Source: Endomychus coccineus (lineage: Eukaryota; Arthropoda; Insecta; Coleoptera; Endomychidae). Taken from it: DNA of 64,000 nt. Location: contig OY294068.1 in NCBI GenBank assembly GCA_958510875.1, forward strand, positions 24,718,297 to 24,782,296, written 5' to 3'. Under the pieces are notes generated by a model that was not told the DNA's origin, did not search any database, and saw only the letters and a list, made by a program, of their open reading frames with translations. This document shows positions 12,840-24,968 of the stretch, one piece after another (the first letter of the stretch is position 1; every line of letters begins with the position of its first letter). A program made the translations under genes and the position numbers.

Positions 12840-13365
12840 GTAGCGTGAATTGGAACAATTTGAACATGGATCTGCAAACAAGAGTTAGTTTAGAGCAATT
12901 TTATTATGAAGGCTGTCAAAATTACACTACTGGATTACGAAAATTTCCTACGAAAATGGGTTTGAGAGCAGGGCCGTGCCAAATGAGAGCGTACCGTCTG
13001 TAATGACCTTTCGAGATCCGGAAGACCCAGGATTAGTGATGTTCAAGTTGCAGAAGTTCTCCAGAAAAAACAAAACGTAGCCAATATTAATACGCTAGCA
13101 ATCAGTAGTTTGCAAATTCATGGCCACCAAGATCACCTAATCTTAACCCAGCGGATTACTTGCGGAGTTATTTAAGAAATTCGGTGTTGAGTACATGGCC
13201 AACAATGCTGGAAGAATTGAAGGACAGTATCGGAGAGAAAATTCATGCAATTCAACCAGAAATGTTGAATAGTGCTGTATACAATTTGAAGTAGTGGTTT
13301 CCCTCTCGTGCAGTCCAAGTATAAGAAAAAGTATTACGAAATTTCAAATAAAACACCCTACCCTG
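12840..13365 (+). pseudogene. Tc1/mariner-type transposase pseudogene
   Basis: DNA-transposon transposase cut down to its two ends. Near 12855-12990 the frame reads TRVSLEQFYYEGCQN, a typical N-terminal helix-turn-helix start. Further on comes RPRISDVQVAEVLQ, the linker to the second HTH. From 13115 the frame jumps to SPRSPNLNPADYLRSYL, the third catalytic-aspartate block, then MLEELKDSIGEKIHAIQPEML and a C-terminal tail ending near 13325. The central part with the first two catalytic aspartates is missing, and several frameshifts and stops are present. It is therefore an internally deleted, dead copy. The end of the element is probably near the CCCTGTATCC block after 13365. Confidence 0.7.
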
Positions 13366-14497
13366 TATCCAATGTTATATTCCAATTATTTGTGTGCTTC
13401 TGGATAACTTCACTCAATAAATCAATATTCGCGGTTTTCGAGATATTGATTATTTTGTATTAGTTTATTGATGAAACACTACTTTGAAAACTACTTCATA
13501 CCTTTAAATTTCATAATTTTGAATAGCTCAACTCCTGGTTATAATTATCCAGAGTTCCGAAGCTTTATATCCCACAATTTGATCTTAGGTGAAGTATATA
13601 CAGAATGGTCCAATAACCATTTTATTTCGGTTGGTTAGAGAAACCACCGTCGGCAGTGCACTTACCTACATTCTGTACTGCCGTAATGTATTGTTTATGG
13701 CCACACTTCTAATCAAATCTCTGCTATTTTCGTCAAAAAAATTCTCCACGTATTATATTTGAGAACTATTACAATGTTTCATACTCACATTCTATGATGC
13801 TCAATTAATCACTTTGAAATATTGCTCAGAAAATAATTTGGAAACACAGATCTGATAGGATGATATTAATCAAATATTTTAACAATCTGTAGAGCCTAAT
13901 TTCCGTCGCTACGATCTTCTAGTCAAAAGCAAACGATACCGGATACGATATTATAAAATCAGAAACCGAAGGGCGATTTCGCAGCTGAATTATCAAATTC
14001 ATTAGCGAACGTTATTAGATTTGTATATGAAGTTTTCATTTAATTGAATCTACATTCGAAACACATTCGGTTTAATTAAAATTTTAATATGATATCCAAT
14101 ACGTTTGAGAGAACGCTTATTAGATACAGAAGATATCCTAGTATATATCCAGTTTTAAACAAATCGGGTAGTTGATACTGAAACGAAACAATTTTACAGT
14201 CATATACGTACTTGTAAATGACCGTAAAATTGTATCACGTTATTTTTTCATATATAAAACACCACCTTTACAAATTCAAATCACAACAGAATATTCAAAA
14301 ATCATTATTGTTCAAAACAATTTAACCTAATAAATTGACTTTTGATTGAATATTCGAAATTCCCGTTTTACAAAACAATTAATTTATTTACTCCAGATAT
14401 AAAGATCTGTATTCAAAATACTCCTTGGATGAGAATGATATTCCAATATGTCTTCCAAAACCAAGAGTATTCTTTCATTATTTTCATTAATAACCGC
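13366..14497. other. Noncoding region
   Basis: No gene recognised. A TATA-like stretch (CATATATAAAACACC) lies near 14248, but no transcript-like frame follows. A run of 12 G at 14498-14509 marks the left boundary of the LINE that follows. Confidence 0.4.
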
Positions 14498-14509
14498 GGG
14501 GGGGGGGGG

Positions 14510-16166
14510 CATTGCGGTCCCTTAATGACTAGGCCTTTCCACCCCGTGTCACGTGTCACGTTTTTCTTTTTCTGAAGTGAGCTATAATCAAGTAAGGGAC
14601 ATAGTCAGGGGTTTGAAAAATAGTTCATCTAAGGATTTTTATGGCCTCTGTGTATCTCTCTTAAAAAAGAACATTCATAGTATCGTTTATCCTCTAACAC
14701 ACTTAATAAATGGGTGTCTTAGGAAAGGCATTTTTCCCGATTGTTTGAAGGTTTCTAAAACAATACCCTTGTTTAAAAAGGGTGATATTAATGATGTTTC
14801 GAATTATCGCCCGATTTCTTTAGTACCCATTTTCTCAAAAATACTTGAAAAAGTTATGTGTACACAGATTATTGATTATTTTGAAAAAAATGGGCTGTTT
14901 ACTAAACATCAGTATGGTTTCAGGAAAAAACGGAACACAACAGATGCAATCGTTGAACTCATTAACAACGTAATTCGTTGCTTTGAATCCGGGTTGTACT
15001 GTCTCTCCCTATTCTTGGACCTAACCAAAGCCTTCGATTGTGTGTCTCATTCGCTTCTTCTGGGCAAGCTAGAGAAGTACAATTTCGATGAAACTGGTAG
15101 AGCTCTTATTTTATCGTATCTGACAAACCGCAAGCAAACTGTATATGTGAATGGTGGTTGGTCAGAGGAGGTAGCAGTAAATATTGGTGTGCCGCAGGGC
15201 TCTATTATGGGGCCCTTGCTGTTCCTAATATTTATAAATGATTTTCCTGAATATTTGGCTGACTGCCTCACTATACTTTTTGCAGATGACTCGACGGTTT
15301 CTGATGATTGTGCTGACCTGGCTTGTGCAGAGGTGGCGTTTGACTGCATGCAAGAGATGGCAGCGGAGTGGTTCTCGGGATGCGGGTTAGGTATGAATAG
15401 AGAAAAAACAAAGAAGATGATATTTAGTCTGAGACACTCTGATATCTCTAGCGTAAAGTTCCTTGGTGTCTACCTCGATTCTAGACTTACCTGGAATGTC
15501 CAAATAAACTTTGTTGCAAAGCAGATCAGTAGAAATATATTTTTATTACGCAGATTGTCGTGCTCGGTTTCTCCAAAGGTATTAAAAACTGCATATTTTT
15601 CTTTGTGTGAGTCAGTCATACGATATGGCATTTTAGTGTGGGGGAATTGCAGTGAATTTAATAGAATCTTTGGACTGCAGAGGAGGGCAATTCGTATTCT
15701 TGGTGGTGTCAGGTACCGTGACTGCTGCAAACATGTTTTTAGTAATTTAGGAATTCTCACGTTACCTGCTATTTTTATTCTTGAATGCTTATTATATGCA
15801 CATAAAAATCAGAGTGCGGCGGAACTAAATAGTAATGTCCATTCCTATAACACCCGAACCAAGGATAATATCCATCTAGAATTTTTTAGATTGAGTAGGT
15901 CACAAAAGGCACCAAATTTCATTTGTTTTAAATATTTTAATAAACTTTCGCCTTCTCTAAGAAATTTACCTGGTAAAAAATTTAAAAATGTGATAAAATC
16001 ATTTTTACTAAAAAACTGTATTTATAATTCTGAAGACTTCTTGAATCTTGAATTTAATTGTTTTTAGTCTAATTTTATATATATTATGTTATTTAAAAAG
16101 TAATTTTGTTCTCTGACGTATGTATATACTATGTATAAGACATCAATAAACACTACTACTACTACC
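14510..16166 (+). mobile_element. 5'-truncated non-LTR retrotransposon (LINE, no RNase H)
   Basis: The element starts abruptly after a 12-G run and contains only the reverse transcriptase half of ORF2. It ends with an AATAAA-type signal and a short (ACT)n tail at about 16145-16163. 5' truncation plus a simple-repeat tail is the normal outcome of target-primed reverse transcription. The tail abuts the 3' end of a minus-strand LINE at 16166. I could not identify a target duplication. Confidence 0.8.
14553..16067 (+). CDS. Reverse transcriptase domain of a LINE ORF2 (fragment)
   Basis: Uninterrupted frame of about 504 residues copying element RNA into DNA at the insertion site. Visible motifs: NYRPISL (residues 84-90), LFLDLTKAFD (about 153-162, first catalytic Asp), GVPQGSIMGPLLF (212-224), FADDS (243-247, catalytic pair) and a LKFLGVYLDS-like thumb block. 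The C-terminal region has LQRRAIRILGGVRYRD and ends NCIYNSEDFLN without an RNase H domain. That points to a CR1/Jockey-group element, not to I or R1. The frame opens on GTG with no upstream ATG, so this is not a true start: the protein was cut by 5' truncation and has lost its endonuclease. The absence of stops over 1.5 kb suggests a young insertion. Confidence 0.85.
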   Translation: MSRFSFSEVSYNQVRDIVRGLKNSSSKDFYGLCVSLLKKNIHSIVYPLTHLINGCLRKGIFPDCLKVSKTIPLFKKGDINDVSNYRPISLVPIFSKILEKVMCTQIIDYFEKNGLFTKHQYGFRKKRNTTDAIVELINNVIRCFESGLYCLSLFLDLTKAFDCVSHSLLLGKLEKYNFDETGRALILSYLTNRKQTVYVNGGWSEEVAVNIGVPQGSIMGPLLFLIFINDFPEYLADCLTILFADDSTVSDDCADLACAEVAFDCMQEMAAEWFSGCGLGMNREKTKKMIFSLRHSDISSVKFLGVYLDSRLTWNVQINFVAKQISRNIFLLRRLSCSVSPKVLKTAYFSLCESVIRYGILVWGNCSEFNRIFGLQRRAIRILGGVRYRDCCKHVFSNLGILTLPAIFILECLLYAHKNQSAAELNSNVHSYNTRTKDNIHLEFFRLSRSQKAPNFICFKYFNKLSPSLRNLPGKKFKNVIKSFLLKNCIYNSEDFLNLEFNCF

Positions 16167-17320
16167 ACCTAGTGTAGCGGTTCCCATTGACGAGTGTTCC
16201 CCAAGCCAGCTAAGGGCAGTTCCCACAAGAGAATATTCACTCTGCTGCCAGGATAACGATTAACGTGTCACCTAGTGGGTCACCCACAAGTGTTCACCTA
16301 GCAGAGTGTTCATCATTCTCCACCAGGTGAACGATTCCTGAAGAGGTTAACACCAACATCGTGCTATATTCTTTGAACATCATCCTAGAAAAGCAGTTCC
16401 TACTCGAAGGTGTCCACCAGGCTTCAAAGGTGGGCGGGATCGGATTTCACTCCAGTGTCCTCACTGGGTACCCGAGGTGAACAAACATCACATACTCGAC
16501 TCCCAGTACTGTACTGGGTAGGTGGTTAATATCCAGGCAAGGTTTAGCACCATCCACGTAGTTTCTGGATCTCCTCAGTGTCGCATAGCTCTACCAAGAG
16601 TGCTCCGTGTCTTGGAGGATCAGGTTACGCACCTGCACAGAATGAGCATTGATGCTCCATTTTCCTGTTCGCTCACCTGCACAAAGGCTAGTCGCTAAGG
16701 TTTAACCTGTGGAGGTGGTAGATAAACGGTCAGTGTCCTATCAGTATCTATGTCAGCAGTTTGGCATCGGTTTTTGCCATGTTCCTCAGTTCCTGAGACC
16801 ATTGTTGCGGTTTCATTAGTGCATCCGACTGCCTGCAAATGTTTACAAGTTTCCACTCTGCCGAGTGTTGTGTTCTGACCCAGCAGTGGATTGTCTCTTT
16901 GATGTTATTCTTCGAAATGCACACCACTTGTTCCAGCCTATCAAGGGCCCCCACTTTTGCAAGATTACCCATTATTTTGTTTTTCCTCATTCCAAAGTGA
17001 CCAGAGACGTAGAGTACAGTGAGGTTGCCTCTGTCTCCGCGAATATTGTTAAGCGTGTTGATGTACTCTCATACCAGCTTTGATGTTTTTCTCATGCTTC
17101 CCAGCATAGCAAGGGCGGCCTTGCTGTCTATGCATACACTGAAGGGGTATTGCATCATTCTTTTTAGCGCAATTTGGGTACAGCGCTTTATCGACAGTAT
17201 CCCTGCTTGAAGAATGGTGGCGTGTTTGCCCAGAAGTATAGAAATAATTTTACTTGGGCGCTTGCGTTGTATCGCTAATCCCCCATGCCCATGGTTTCTG
17301 GCTTCATCAGAGAACAAGAT
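16166..17320 (-). pseudogene. RNase H-bearing LINE, 3' half
   Basis: Read on the minus strand from 17320: FSDEARNHGHGGLAI (first Asp of RNase H), GKHATILQAGILSI (normally ending AEI, so the catalytic Glu is now Gly), VCIDSKAALAML (second Asp), then VSGHFGMRKNKIMGNLA, which corresponds to the closing block with H/D. Downstream at 16990-16748 comes the post-RNase H region. A cysteine/histidine knuckle-like block (CSFC...RHG) follows near 16640. The 3' untranslated part runs to 16166 beside the tail of the plus-strand LINE. RNase H places it in the I/R1/LOA group. Frameshifts and the lost Glu show it is dead. Confidence 0.7.
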
Positions 17321-17449
17321 TTCACCATTGGTTGGCGAAGATGCCTATACGATGGATATTACCAATGGTGTATCGTGGTGTCATCCCAACCTTTCACATA
17401 AGTAGATGGAGTGTGTTTACCACTGATTGGTAGGTGAGGTGTGACTATT

Positions 17450-17710
17450 GATTGCCTTCCGCAGACCTGTTGATACAAGTGCGGTCGTAAAAATACTTTT
17501 CGTTGCTATCTGGGCATCACCTATGATGAGCTTTCTCACATGCTCCAGCATTGATTTGGTTGTCCTCAGCTCCGTCGACTTCAAATTCTATTATGTCCTC
17601 ATTTCTCTCGATGCCCAAGTGGTTGGGTATCCAGATCATAGATACTTTGCTACTAATGTTCAGGCATGCAAGAGCTTTTTGATAGTTCCATACTGTCAAT
17701 GATGGAATAT
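17450..17710 (-). pseudogene. Second RNase H C-terminal fragment of a LINE
   Basis: The minus-strand frame at 17699-17517 reads VSMIWIPNHLGIERNED, equivalent to the closing RNase H block (VxLxWVPGHxGIxGNE). This block belongs at the end of RNase H, yet it lies upstream of the complete RNase H at 17320-16990. It must therefore come from a different LINE copy in the same orientation. It keeps the histidine, but the residue after the E is damaged. Only about 60 residues are recognisable. Confidence 0.6.
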
Positions 17711-19190
17711 ATTTCTGGTTTAAAAATAACTGCTTAAGTACCGAGACTTACAGATATGTTGAGTGCGCCCTCAGTGAGTAGATTCTATCTCTAAACTATT
17801 CATCATTTCCTGGAAGATGTTGAAGAGGTTGACGTTGATCATTTGAGATCATTTACAGAATACTGTGACTCTTCGGGTCAACCTATTCCGCTCCATAATG
17901 CCTGCTTGTGGCCTGGCAGGAGCTACTTGAATATGCTTGCATGTTCCCCACTTGTAATTTTCCTCCAAATAGATATCAGGGGGAGGTCACGAATATTTAC
18001 AAACAATAGAATGAAATGCAGCTCAATATTATTCAGTTGAAAACGTTTTTCATCTATCAGTATTTTTTTCAATAGAGGAAGATATGAAAGAAAAACTTCA
18101 ACCAATGAGAACAATCGTTTTCTCTATGACGGAACCAAAGTGAACTGAAATTTATAGTTTCTTCACCTTGAAATAGTTGAGATGAATAAACTATGAGTAA
18201 AGTAAAAACACCTCATTATTGTCTATATCATTATCATCATTACACTACCTGTCCAAGAAAATTAAGTGGATAAATATGAATAATAGAGTAGGATAGTCTT
18301 AATACCACTTTAAATATTCATTCATCGCTTTCATTGATGTATATTTATCATCTACCAACCAATGATTAAATAGGACCATTTTCTGATATTTATTCAATAA
18401 TTCTGTTAATTATAAATGACTTTATGTAATTTTTGTTACAGGTATGTGAGCTTTCCTTGCCAATATCAAGTGAGTGTTCTTATACTTTTGATTATCATCC
18501 ACATCGATTCTAGAACTAGTGTTATTACTTGATTAACGTTAGAGTAATAATTGTTGCCGAGAATAATATTACATTATATAAGGTGTCATGAAAGATTGGT
18601 CATGAATTTGATCACAATATGTGGAGATATGGATAAGTTGATATGCAAAATGCACCTGCAAATTTTGCGGGGTGTTAAAGTTAAGAATTATAACCGATTT
18701 CTTTAATACTGCTCTGAAAAGGTTCAACATTTACTTATGAAAATTTATATGGGATGTTAGTATACGATGACTTATAAATTCAATATACATACGTTTTTAG
18801 AAAGGTCATCACCCCTTTGACTTCCTCACTTCAGTTAGTCCTAACTCTATATAATTGTAAGTGTGGACGTTCGGGCTGAAATGTTCAGTAACAAACTATA
18901 GAAGGGTTCACACTGCGTATACAATATAGCACTATGAATATGACATAATCAACCTGATCCACTAAAAATAGTGTTGAAGGATTGATGACATTTCAAATTC
19001 AACCATTCAAATACTCCTCCACTTATGAACATAACATTTCGCAGAATAGTTTTTGTTTGGAAAGTTTACCTTTTCAAAGTGGGACCAATTCAACCAACAC
19101 TATAGTTCAGATGAAATTGAAGATTCAGTTTTATTCCAGTTGAATGATAAGTAGTAAATAAGGTGGCTGTGAAACATAATAATTATTAAA
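17711..19190. other. Noncoding region
   Basis: No gene recognised. About 18950-18990 holds a partial copy of the Penelope-associated repeat (GATCCACTAAAAATAGTGTTG). The rest is AT-rich with only short frames. Confidence 0.4.
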
Positions 19191-19570
19191 AATTTCGGCC
19201 GTTCACGGGAATGCACTTGTGAATCCTTTTCTCTTATTCCGAATTACTAATTGTTGAGGCATTATACATTGTATTGCTTGTCTAAATATTCGCAAGTCGG
19301 AGTTGATGCCTTAACAGTATGTTTTTAATGACCCAAAAGGAAAAAGTCCATTGGAGCTGAATCGGGAAACCTCGGAGACTACCACACTCGACTGTTTTCT
19401 TCTATCCTATTTTCTTCAAATCTATTGCTAAGGTATTCTGTCACAATCCTAGCGTCCCGAAAAAGTGCCCTCCTGTCCCATCTTGCTGGAAAAACTTTCC
19501 TGCCTGAAGCCAAAGTTATATCATCTGAAAATCGGTCGATATTGTACATTTGGCATTTTAAACAAATTGA
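19190..19570 (-). pseudogene. mariner-type transposase relic
   Basis: The minus strand contains FFQQDGTGGHFFGT, matching the second catalytic block FxQDGAPxH. About 50 codons later comes SPRFPDSAPMDFFLLGH, the third catalytic Asp block. Two stops and a frame change lie between them, and the C-terminal region (about 19330-19200) is largely unreadable. Nothing resembling the N-terminal HTH is seen at higher coordinates, so this is a fragment of the catalytic domain only. Terminal inverted repeats could not be identified. Confidence 0.6.
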
Positions 19571-19799
19571 GGAATAATTCTTACGAATTTAGAACCATAA
19601 GAACATACTAACAAGCAACTTAATTGGCAGGAGAAAACAACAATACATATTATTGAAATGTCGAAATTTTCTTTACTATTGAATTAGATTAAGGCTGAAT
19701 TTTTAGTTTTATCTCAACTGTAGATTTGGTTGCTTTGGTCCCATAAACAAACTGGGCACATGGGTTAATTTCGTAATGATTGTACTTTGTAATAGTACT

Positions 19800-19985
19800 G
19801 CATCTGAAGTTAATATCACTTCCGGCGAAACCGGGCGAGGCAAAAATCCCTTCGGTATATCGAAAAAAGACGTTTATTAAGTGTATTTAACAAGTCCAGT
19901 TTGAAAAAAATATACATAAAAGAATGAAAAAGGAGGGATGTACCATGAGCTTGCTACATACACCCTGTATATGTCAACTCATTTT
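19800..19985 (+). repeat. Dispersed repeat, copy 1 (pair with 22075-22260)
   Basis: Shares with 22075-22260 the ordered blocks GATATCAC-type/AATATCAC-type start, CGGTATATCGAAAAA, GTTTATT, AAAAGGA and GATGTA(C/T)CATGA. The same-orientation copies are about 2.3 kb apart. They are diverged and encode nothing. They are probably ends of one non-autonomous element family; the short string TATACAGGATGTT just before the second copy resembles insect DNA-transposon termini. Confidence 0.45.
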
Positions 19986-22074
19986 TCGATGGACTATCCA
20001 CCGGTAAATTTTGTGACACATTTTTCTACTTCTCCTATATTCAGTATAGAAATCGTTGTCTATTTGGATATTTTGTTTGTGATATACTCTTATACTTTCA
20101 CGTCACGGTCAACCATATCCAGGTCCTTGTAACTTCTCGATTGATAAGACTACAATTTATGTATCATTCAGTTCTTCTCTAAAGTCGGCAATTATTCTAT
20201 TTGAAGATTGAATAAGTTGTTGCACTGTTGCAACAATTAAATATTTCATGCTTCGGCTGAGACTAGATTCGATACAATCTTTTCTAAAGCACAAGAAAAA
20301 AAATATTCATTCAACGAATAATCCAATCCACGTAGATCGTTTTGAGAATAATTTCGTTCAGTAATATCACATAGTGGTTAACATAATTATATTGGGAAAC
20401 CTTGGAGGAAACTGACTACACATGCAATATTAGTGTAATAACATCCAATCCCTAGAAAGTATTGCACGAGACTCGAATTAGTTCCGAATAGGTTAACATT
20501 AAAAAGAAATTACTATGTTTCAATTAATGTAATCAATAGTTGACTCAGGTGGTTCATAATAGCTTTATAAAACTCAATCTGATATGATTATATGATTTGA
20601 TACGAGGTTTATTGATTCATTATTACTTCTTCCATTACCCACCATTATTCAAATAGCGTTATAAATTATCATCACCATCACATCTTTGAGAATACGTCAA
20701 ACACATTTAATTGTTCTGTTCATTCACAGGGCCTGGCTGAATAATGGATATTTATTCATTCAATCCTTCTCTCCCTACACTCAGTATAGTGTATTACTTC
20801 CTTCACTATAGGTAATAAGCCAGATTGAGCAATTGTGTGGAATAAAAATTCATATCTTTTTAACAGTAAACTTAAAAAAAAGCGCAGAAAGACGTAAATT
20901 GATCTTAAATATTACACATTTTCTGGCAATAAAATAAAATATTTCCCTCCAACCCTTTAGCTGCTAGCCACCCTAACTATTTTCTTCCAAATGGAAACAT
21001 ATGTCATGTGTGAGCTCCTGGAAAATGAAATGTAACCATACCATGCTTTTTCTTCTATTTGCTTTCTATCTTTTATAAAAATAATCAAATATTACATTAT
21101 TAGTGCCATCTACGAGCAAATTAACGAAGCAAATGCTCGAAATAAAACAAACGGCGTTGAAACTTGAATCAGGCATCAAAAGTCACTTTTTTGTGTGAGA
21201 AGTCTTCATAAAAAAAATTGGTTTTCTATTAGTGCAGTTTTAAAGCTCTATCATTCCGTTGTAAAATTGAACGTAAGTGTTCATTTCATTTATTTGGGTG
21301 CTTTCACGAGTTCTCTTCACTGGAAAAAAGTGACACCGTTGTCAGAACAGCAGCCTATCGAGTCTCGATACGTAATACTGGGATGTGGGGATAGAATGCG
21401 AAGTCAAAGTGAAGTGTGCATTATTCAATGCAAAATATTTGGAATATATGATTTCCTAGAACACTATTATTCCACATAATTGCCCAACCTGATACAGTGT
21501 TCAAAAAAAATTCAGGAATTTCACCTAGGCTATTTTTATGTATTTTCGTGAAGACTGTGGACACAATTGTGCCGTTTCTATTGGTCGTATGGATTGGAAA
21601 TAGTGGATATATGAGCTATATTGCTTTTGGGCGCATTTCAAGTGATATTAAAATATTAAAAAAATCAATAATATATTAAATTACTGAAGTGGTAGTGACC
21701 CATTTCACACGAGTGGAAGAATGTCGTCACACGAGGCGCTAGCCGAATGCGACAATCCTACGAGTGTGATTTGGCACTTTTCAACTAGTTATTTTACTTA
21801 AGTTTAATCCCAAAACATTTTTCAATTCTTTTTTTTATGGTGTCAGATCTAAATATAATGGTCGAACAATTGTTCTAATGGTGGATTCAGACTTGAACAT
21901 TTCAGAATAAATAATAAATGATGCCTTACTTCTTTATTGCGCTGCTAGGGCTGGTTCGGAGAACTCCAGATTGAAAAATCAAATTTAGCTTAAAAAAACT
22001 TTTCACGATTGAATTGTCACTTACGTAATATCCAGAAAATTTTGTACATACCAAGAATCTGATAATATACAGGA
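19986..22074. other. Noncoding region
   Basis: No gene recognised. The 94-codon frame at 21195-21479 has no family features. 21692-21721 repeats the GTGACCCATTTCACACGAG block found at 5768. Confidence 0.4.
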
Positions 22075-22260
22075 TGTTGTATTCGAAACTCTGAAGGTGA
22101 TATCACTCCCGACAAATACGGAAGCAGAAATAAACTTCTTTGGTATATCGAAAAAGTTCAAAGTTTATTCAATATGCCAATTTTGAAAAATTCATTCCGA
22201 AGAAAGAAAAGGAATGGAGTGATGTATCATGAACCTGTAACACCTTGTATGATTCAATTT
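22075..22260 (+). repeat. Dispersed repeat, copy 2 (pair with 19800-19985)
   Basis: Second copy of the repeat described at 19800. It begins just after TATACAGGATGTT and shares GGTATATCGAAAAA with copy 1. Frames running through it have no domain. Confidence 0.45.
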
Positions 22261-23029
22261 TTTCCAGAAACGATTCCTAAGGAAGTTACAATCCTTCAAC
22301 TTTCCGTTTATAAATTTTTTTTTTGGAACTCTCCATCCGCTGCAGCGATTTTGCCAATTCTGGTTCAAGCACTAATATTATACATCCCCATAACTAGTTT
22401 TTTGAAGAGGTTATGCGTATTAAAATTCAGGGATAAATACCACAAGCGAATGTAGATCCCCAGAATTATTTTTGTTGTCAATAAGAGAGGAGCGTAGTAA
22501 TATTATGAATGTGAAGGTACGCATTTTGTTTGAGTTGCTTCCCTTGCTCGAGTTGTCACTGCACGCCACTGCTGTGTAATGGGTAGGGTCATGTGAAATA
22601 CGCTCTAGTCAATCAGCCACGGTTATGTTATCGTACGGTGATTTAATAAAAATATTTATGCTCCAAGCGAATTTAATCAATCGATCGCCTGGTCTAGTTA
22701 TCGTTAGATAAAGTACTCACGACATGTGCGTTGATAAATGACTCCCAGGCTATCTCCATCTTTGTAGAACATCATATATACCCTCAAACTCAACCATAGT
22801 CCAGTCAATAAAGCGGGGAACCAAAGAAGTTTCTTATAGGAAGATGGATCAAAAAATTTTTTTTTGCATTACCTTCTATGAGTCCTGTAGGTCATTCGTG
22901 ACTAGCAAGCGAATTGACTACCCCTGCCCCCCCAACACCCCCAAAACTCAAAATTAACCCCTTTCTCACACCCCATTTTTAAATAAATTGCAAAATATAG
23001 CAAAAGTGAAAATTAAGGACTGAAAATGC
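22261..23029. other. Noncoding region
   Basis: No gene recognised. A C-rich stretch (CCCCTGCCCCCCCAACACCCCC) at about 22920-22942 leads into the tandem repeat that follows. Confidence 0.4.
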
Positions 23030-23490
23030 CTCCCAGTAGGTTTTCGAGGTCGCTGATCACGAATCTGCCATTAGTTTTCCGGAAAATTTAGACGGGGAGC
23101 GGAAATTCGGAAAATTTGGTTAATTTTCAGACTTTTTACTGCTTTTTTCAGCGTTGTCGAATTGAACGCGCACCTGAAGTTGAATAATGATGTTTCTGAT
23201 GTGAAGACGTAGGAATCCGGGAGAATTTCGGAAAACTGTGGAAAATCTGGTATAAGAAAATTTCAAATTTGGGCGATATGAGCGTGTAGCAGGTCATTGT
23301 ATGGGTTTTCTGGGTCGCTGGTTATGAATCTGCCATTAGTTCTCCGGAAAATTCAGACGGGGAGCGAAAATTCGGAAAATTTGGTCAATTTTCAGACTTT
23401 TTACTGCTTTCGAATTGAACTCGCATCTGAAGTTGAATAATGATGTTTCTAATGTCAAGACGTGGAAATCTGGGAAAAAATCTACGCGGT
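23030..23490 (+). repeat. Tandem repeat, two units of about 275 bp
   Basis: Blocks such as GGTCGCTG, ATGAATCTGCCATTAGTT or CACGAATCTGCCATTAG, CGGGGAGCG, AAAATTTGGT and CAGACTTTTTACTGCTTT occur in the same order at 23047-23190 and 23311-23470. The second unit has short deletions, including loss of a TTTTCAGCGTTGT block. There is no coding potential. This is satellite-like sequence or a duplicated internal part of an element. Confidence 0.75.
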
Positions 23491-24364
23491 TTTGAGACAA
23501 ATCTATTTTTCCGTCTTATTTAGACGCGTTCGAGTGCTATGTCACGGACAACTAGACTCATCTGCAACGGAATCACATTCGTAATTTATCATGTACTAAA
23601 TAGTACGTTAGAGGTTATTTCTGCAGTAGACTAACGGAGTTAAAAAAGTCCCACCCATTATCTGAAGTTTGGAGTAAATCCTTAAGGACATAAAATAAAT
23701 ATCCCGGCCGTATAACGTACATATATAGATCGGAGACAGTTTCTTTGCACTGACATAATTTGTTTTTAAGAGGGATCGATACGAACAGTTGGTCCTAATG
23801 TGTGGCACCATTGCTTCGGTAACGACTTTTAAATTGTTGTCCTGTTCCCTTGCTTACTCTCACATAAAATAGTCCTTATACGATTTTCCCAAACGTACTT
23901 CTCTAAAACATAAACATAATGTTCATATAGATTATATGAACCTTCTTTCTTCTGAATTATGGTTGTAATATAGCACAAGTAATAATAATATAGGATGTCG
24001 TATCCAGACCGGCACATCGTTATATCATTCAAACTAGAGCGAAAAGTTCATGAGAAAATGTTTTTCTAACTTGAAGTTACGCATCATCATTCTGAATTTC
24101 CACTTCACGTATTTCATGAGAACCATTCAATAATTGCTATACGATTTTACTCCTTTATTCTGTTTGAAAATCACAGTTAATTCTAGTTCCTCAACGTAAT
24201 GAAGTTTGAGAAAAATTTAGATTTTAGCATTGCTTCAATCCTGAGATATCATGTCTCCAAAAATATCTCAATTTATAAATATCATTTTCAATACTCTTCT
24301 CATTTTGTTCGTTTGGAATATGTTCAATTTATTCTCAAAAACTACTCTCATTCACAAATCGAAT
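23491..24364. other. Noncoding region
   Basis: No gene recognised. Frames at 23608-23811 and 23829-24032 (-) are short and featureless. Confidence 0.4.
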
Positions 24365-24780
24365 TATCGGGGGACACGGCAGTGCCCCTGCCAAGTCGAG
24401 CGCGAAGCAAACATTGCCGTACCATCCTTTACTGGAACCATTTCGCCGCATTTTCAGGCCCCCATTTGAGAACCTCTGAATAAGACCAGATCGCAGAAAT
24501 TCGTCATCCAGTAAGCTATAAAATCACATACTTAAAATAAAAAATTTCAAGTCTGTAGGTCATTTAGTTCAGAAGTTAAGCGACAGCAAAGTTTCGCATT
24601 TATGACACTCACTCACTCACTCACTCATGATCATCAGAATAGAACTAGTACTTCTCATTAACTCAGAGAGCTGAAATTTGGTACAGAGTTAGGGTTTAAT
24701 GGCCACATAAAGGGAAAACTATAAAAACTAGGATAATCGGAGATCTGGAGTACCTGGTGACCCTTATTTGAAAACACAAG
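24365..24780 (+). mobile_element. Helitron/Helentron-associated noncoding segment
   Basis: A segment with a GC-rich start (GGGGGACACGGCAGTGCCCC). It also contains a (ACTC)n microsatellite at 24609-24628 and a conserved-looking tail (CTCAGAGAGCTGAAATTTGG). It lies immediately upstream of the helicase fragment at 24969 in the same orientation. The GC-rich block resembles the one at 28205-28245 beside the other Helentron remnant. From knowledge of Helentrons, microsatellites and short GC-rich hairpins are usual in their terminal regions. The assignment is inferred from context. Confidence 0.45.
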
Positions 24781-24968
24781 AGCCCAACCAAACTATTAAA
24801 GATCGACATACCGCCTTTACAAAAAATATTCAACTTTGTTTGCCTCTTCATTTGATGTCAAAAATCGAAGGTCTGATGTATCTGATGAAGAACCTTCAGC
24901 TTGTCTCAGCTGTATTAGAGATATGGTAATGCCCCCTTCTACTATTGGTAGGTACATAAAAGAATGCC

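Noticed and set aside
14553..14555. GTG as start codon of the LINE frame
   Set aside because: Eukaryotic LINE proteins do not normally start on GTG; the frame is open only because the element was truncated.
21195..21479. 94-codon frame as a candidate gene
   Set aside because: No domain and no signs of coding; lies in noncoding repeat-rich DNA.
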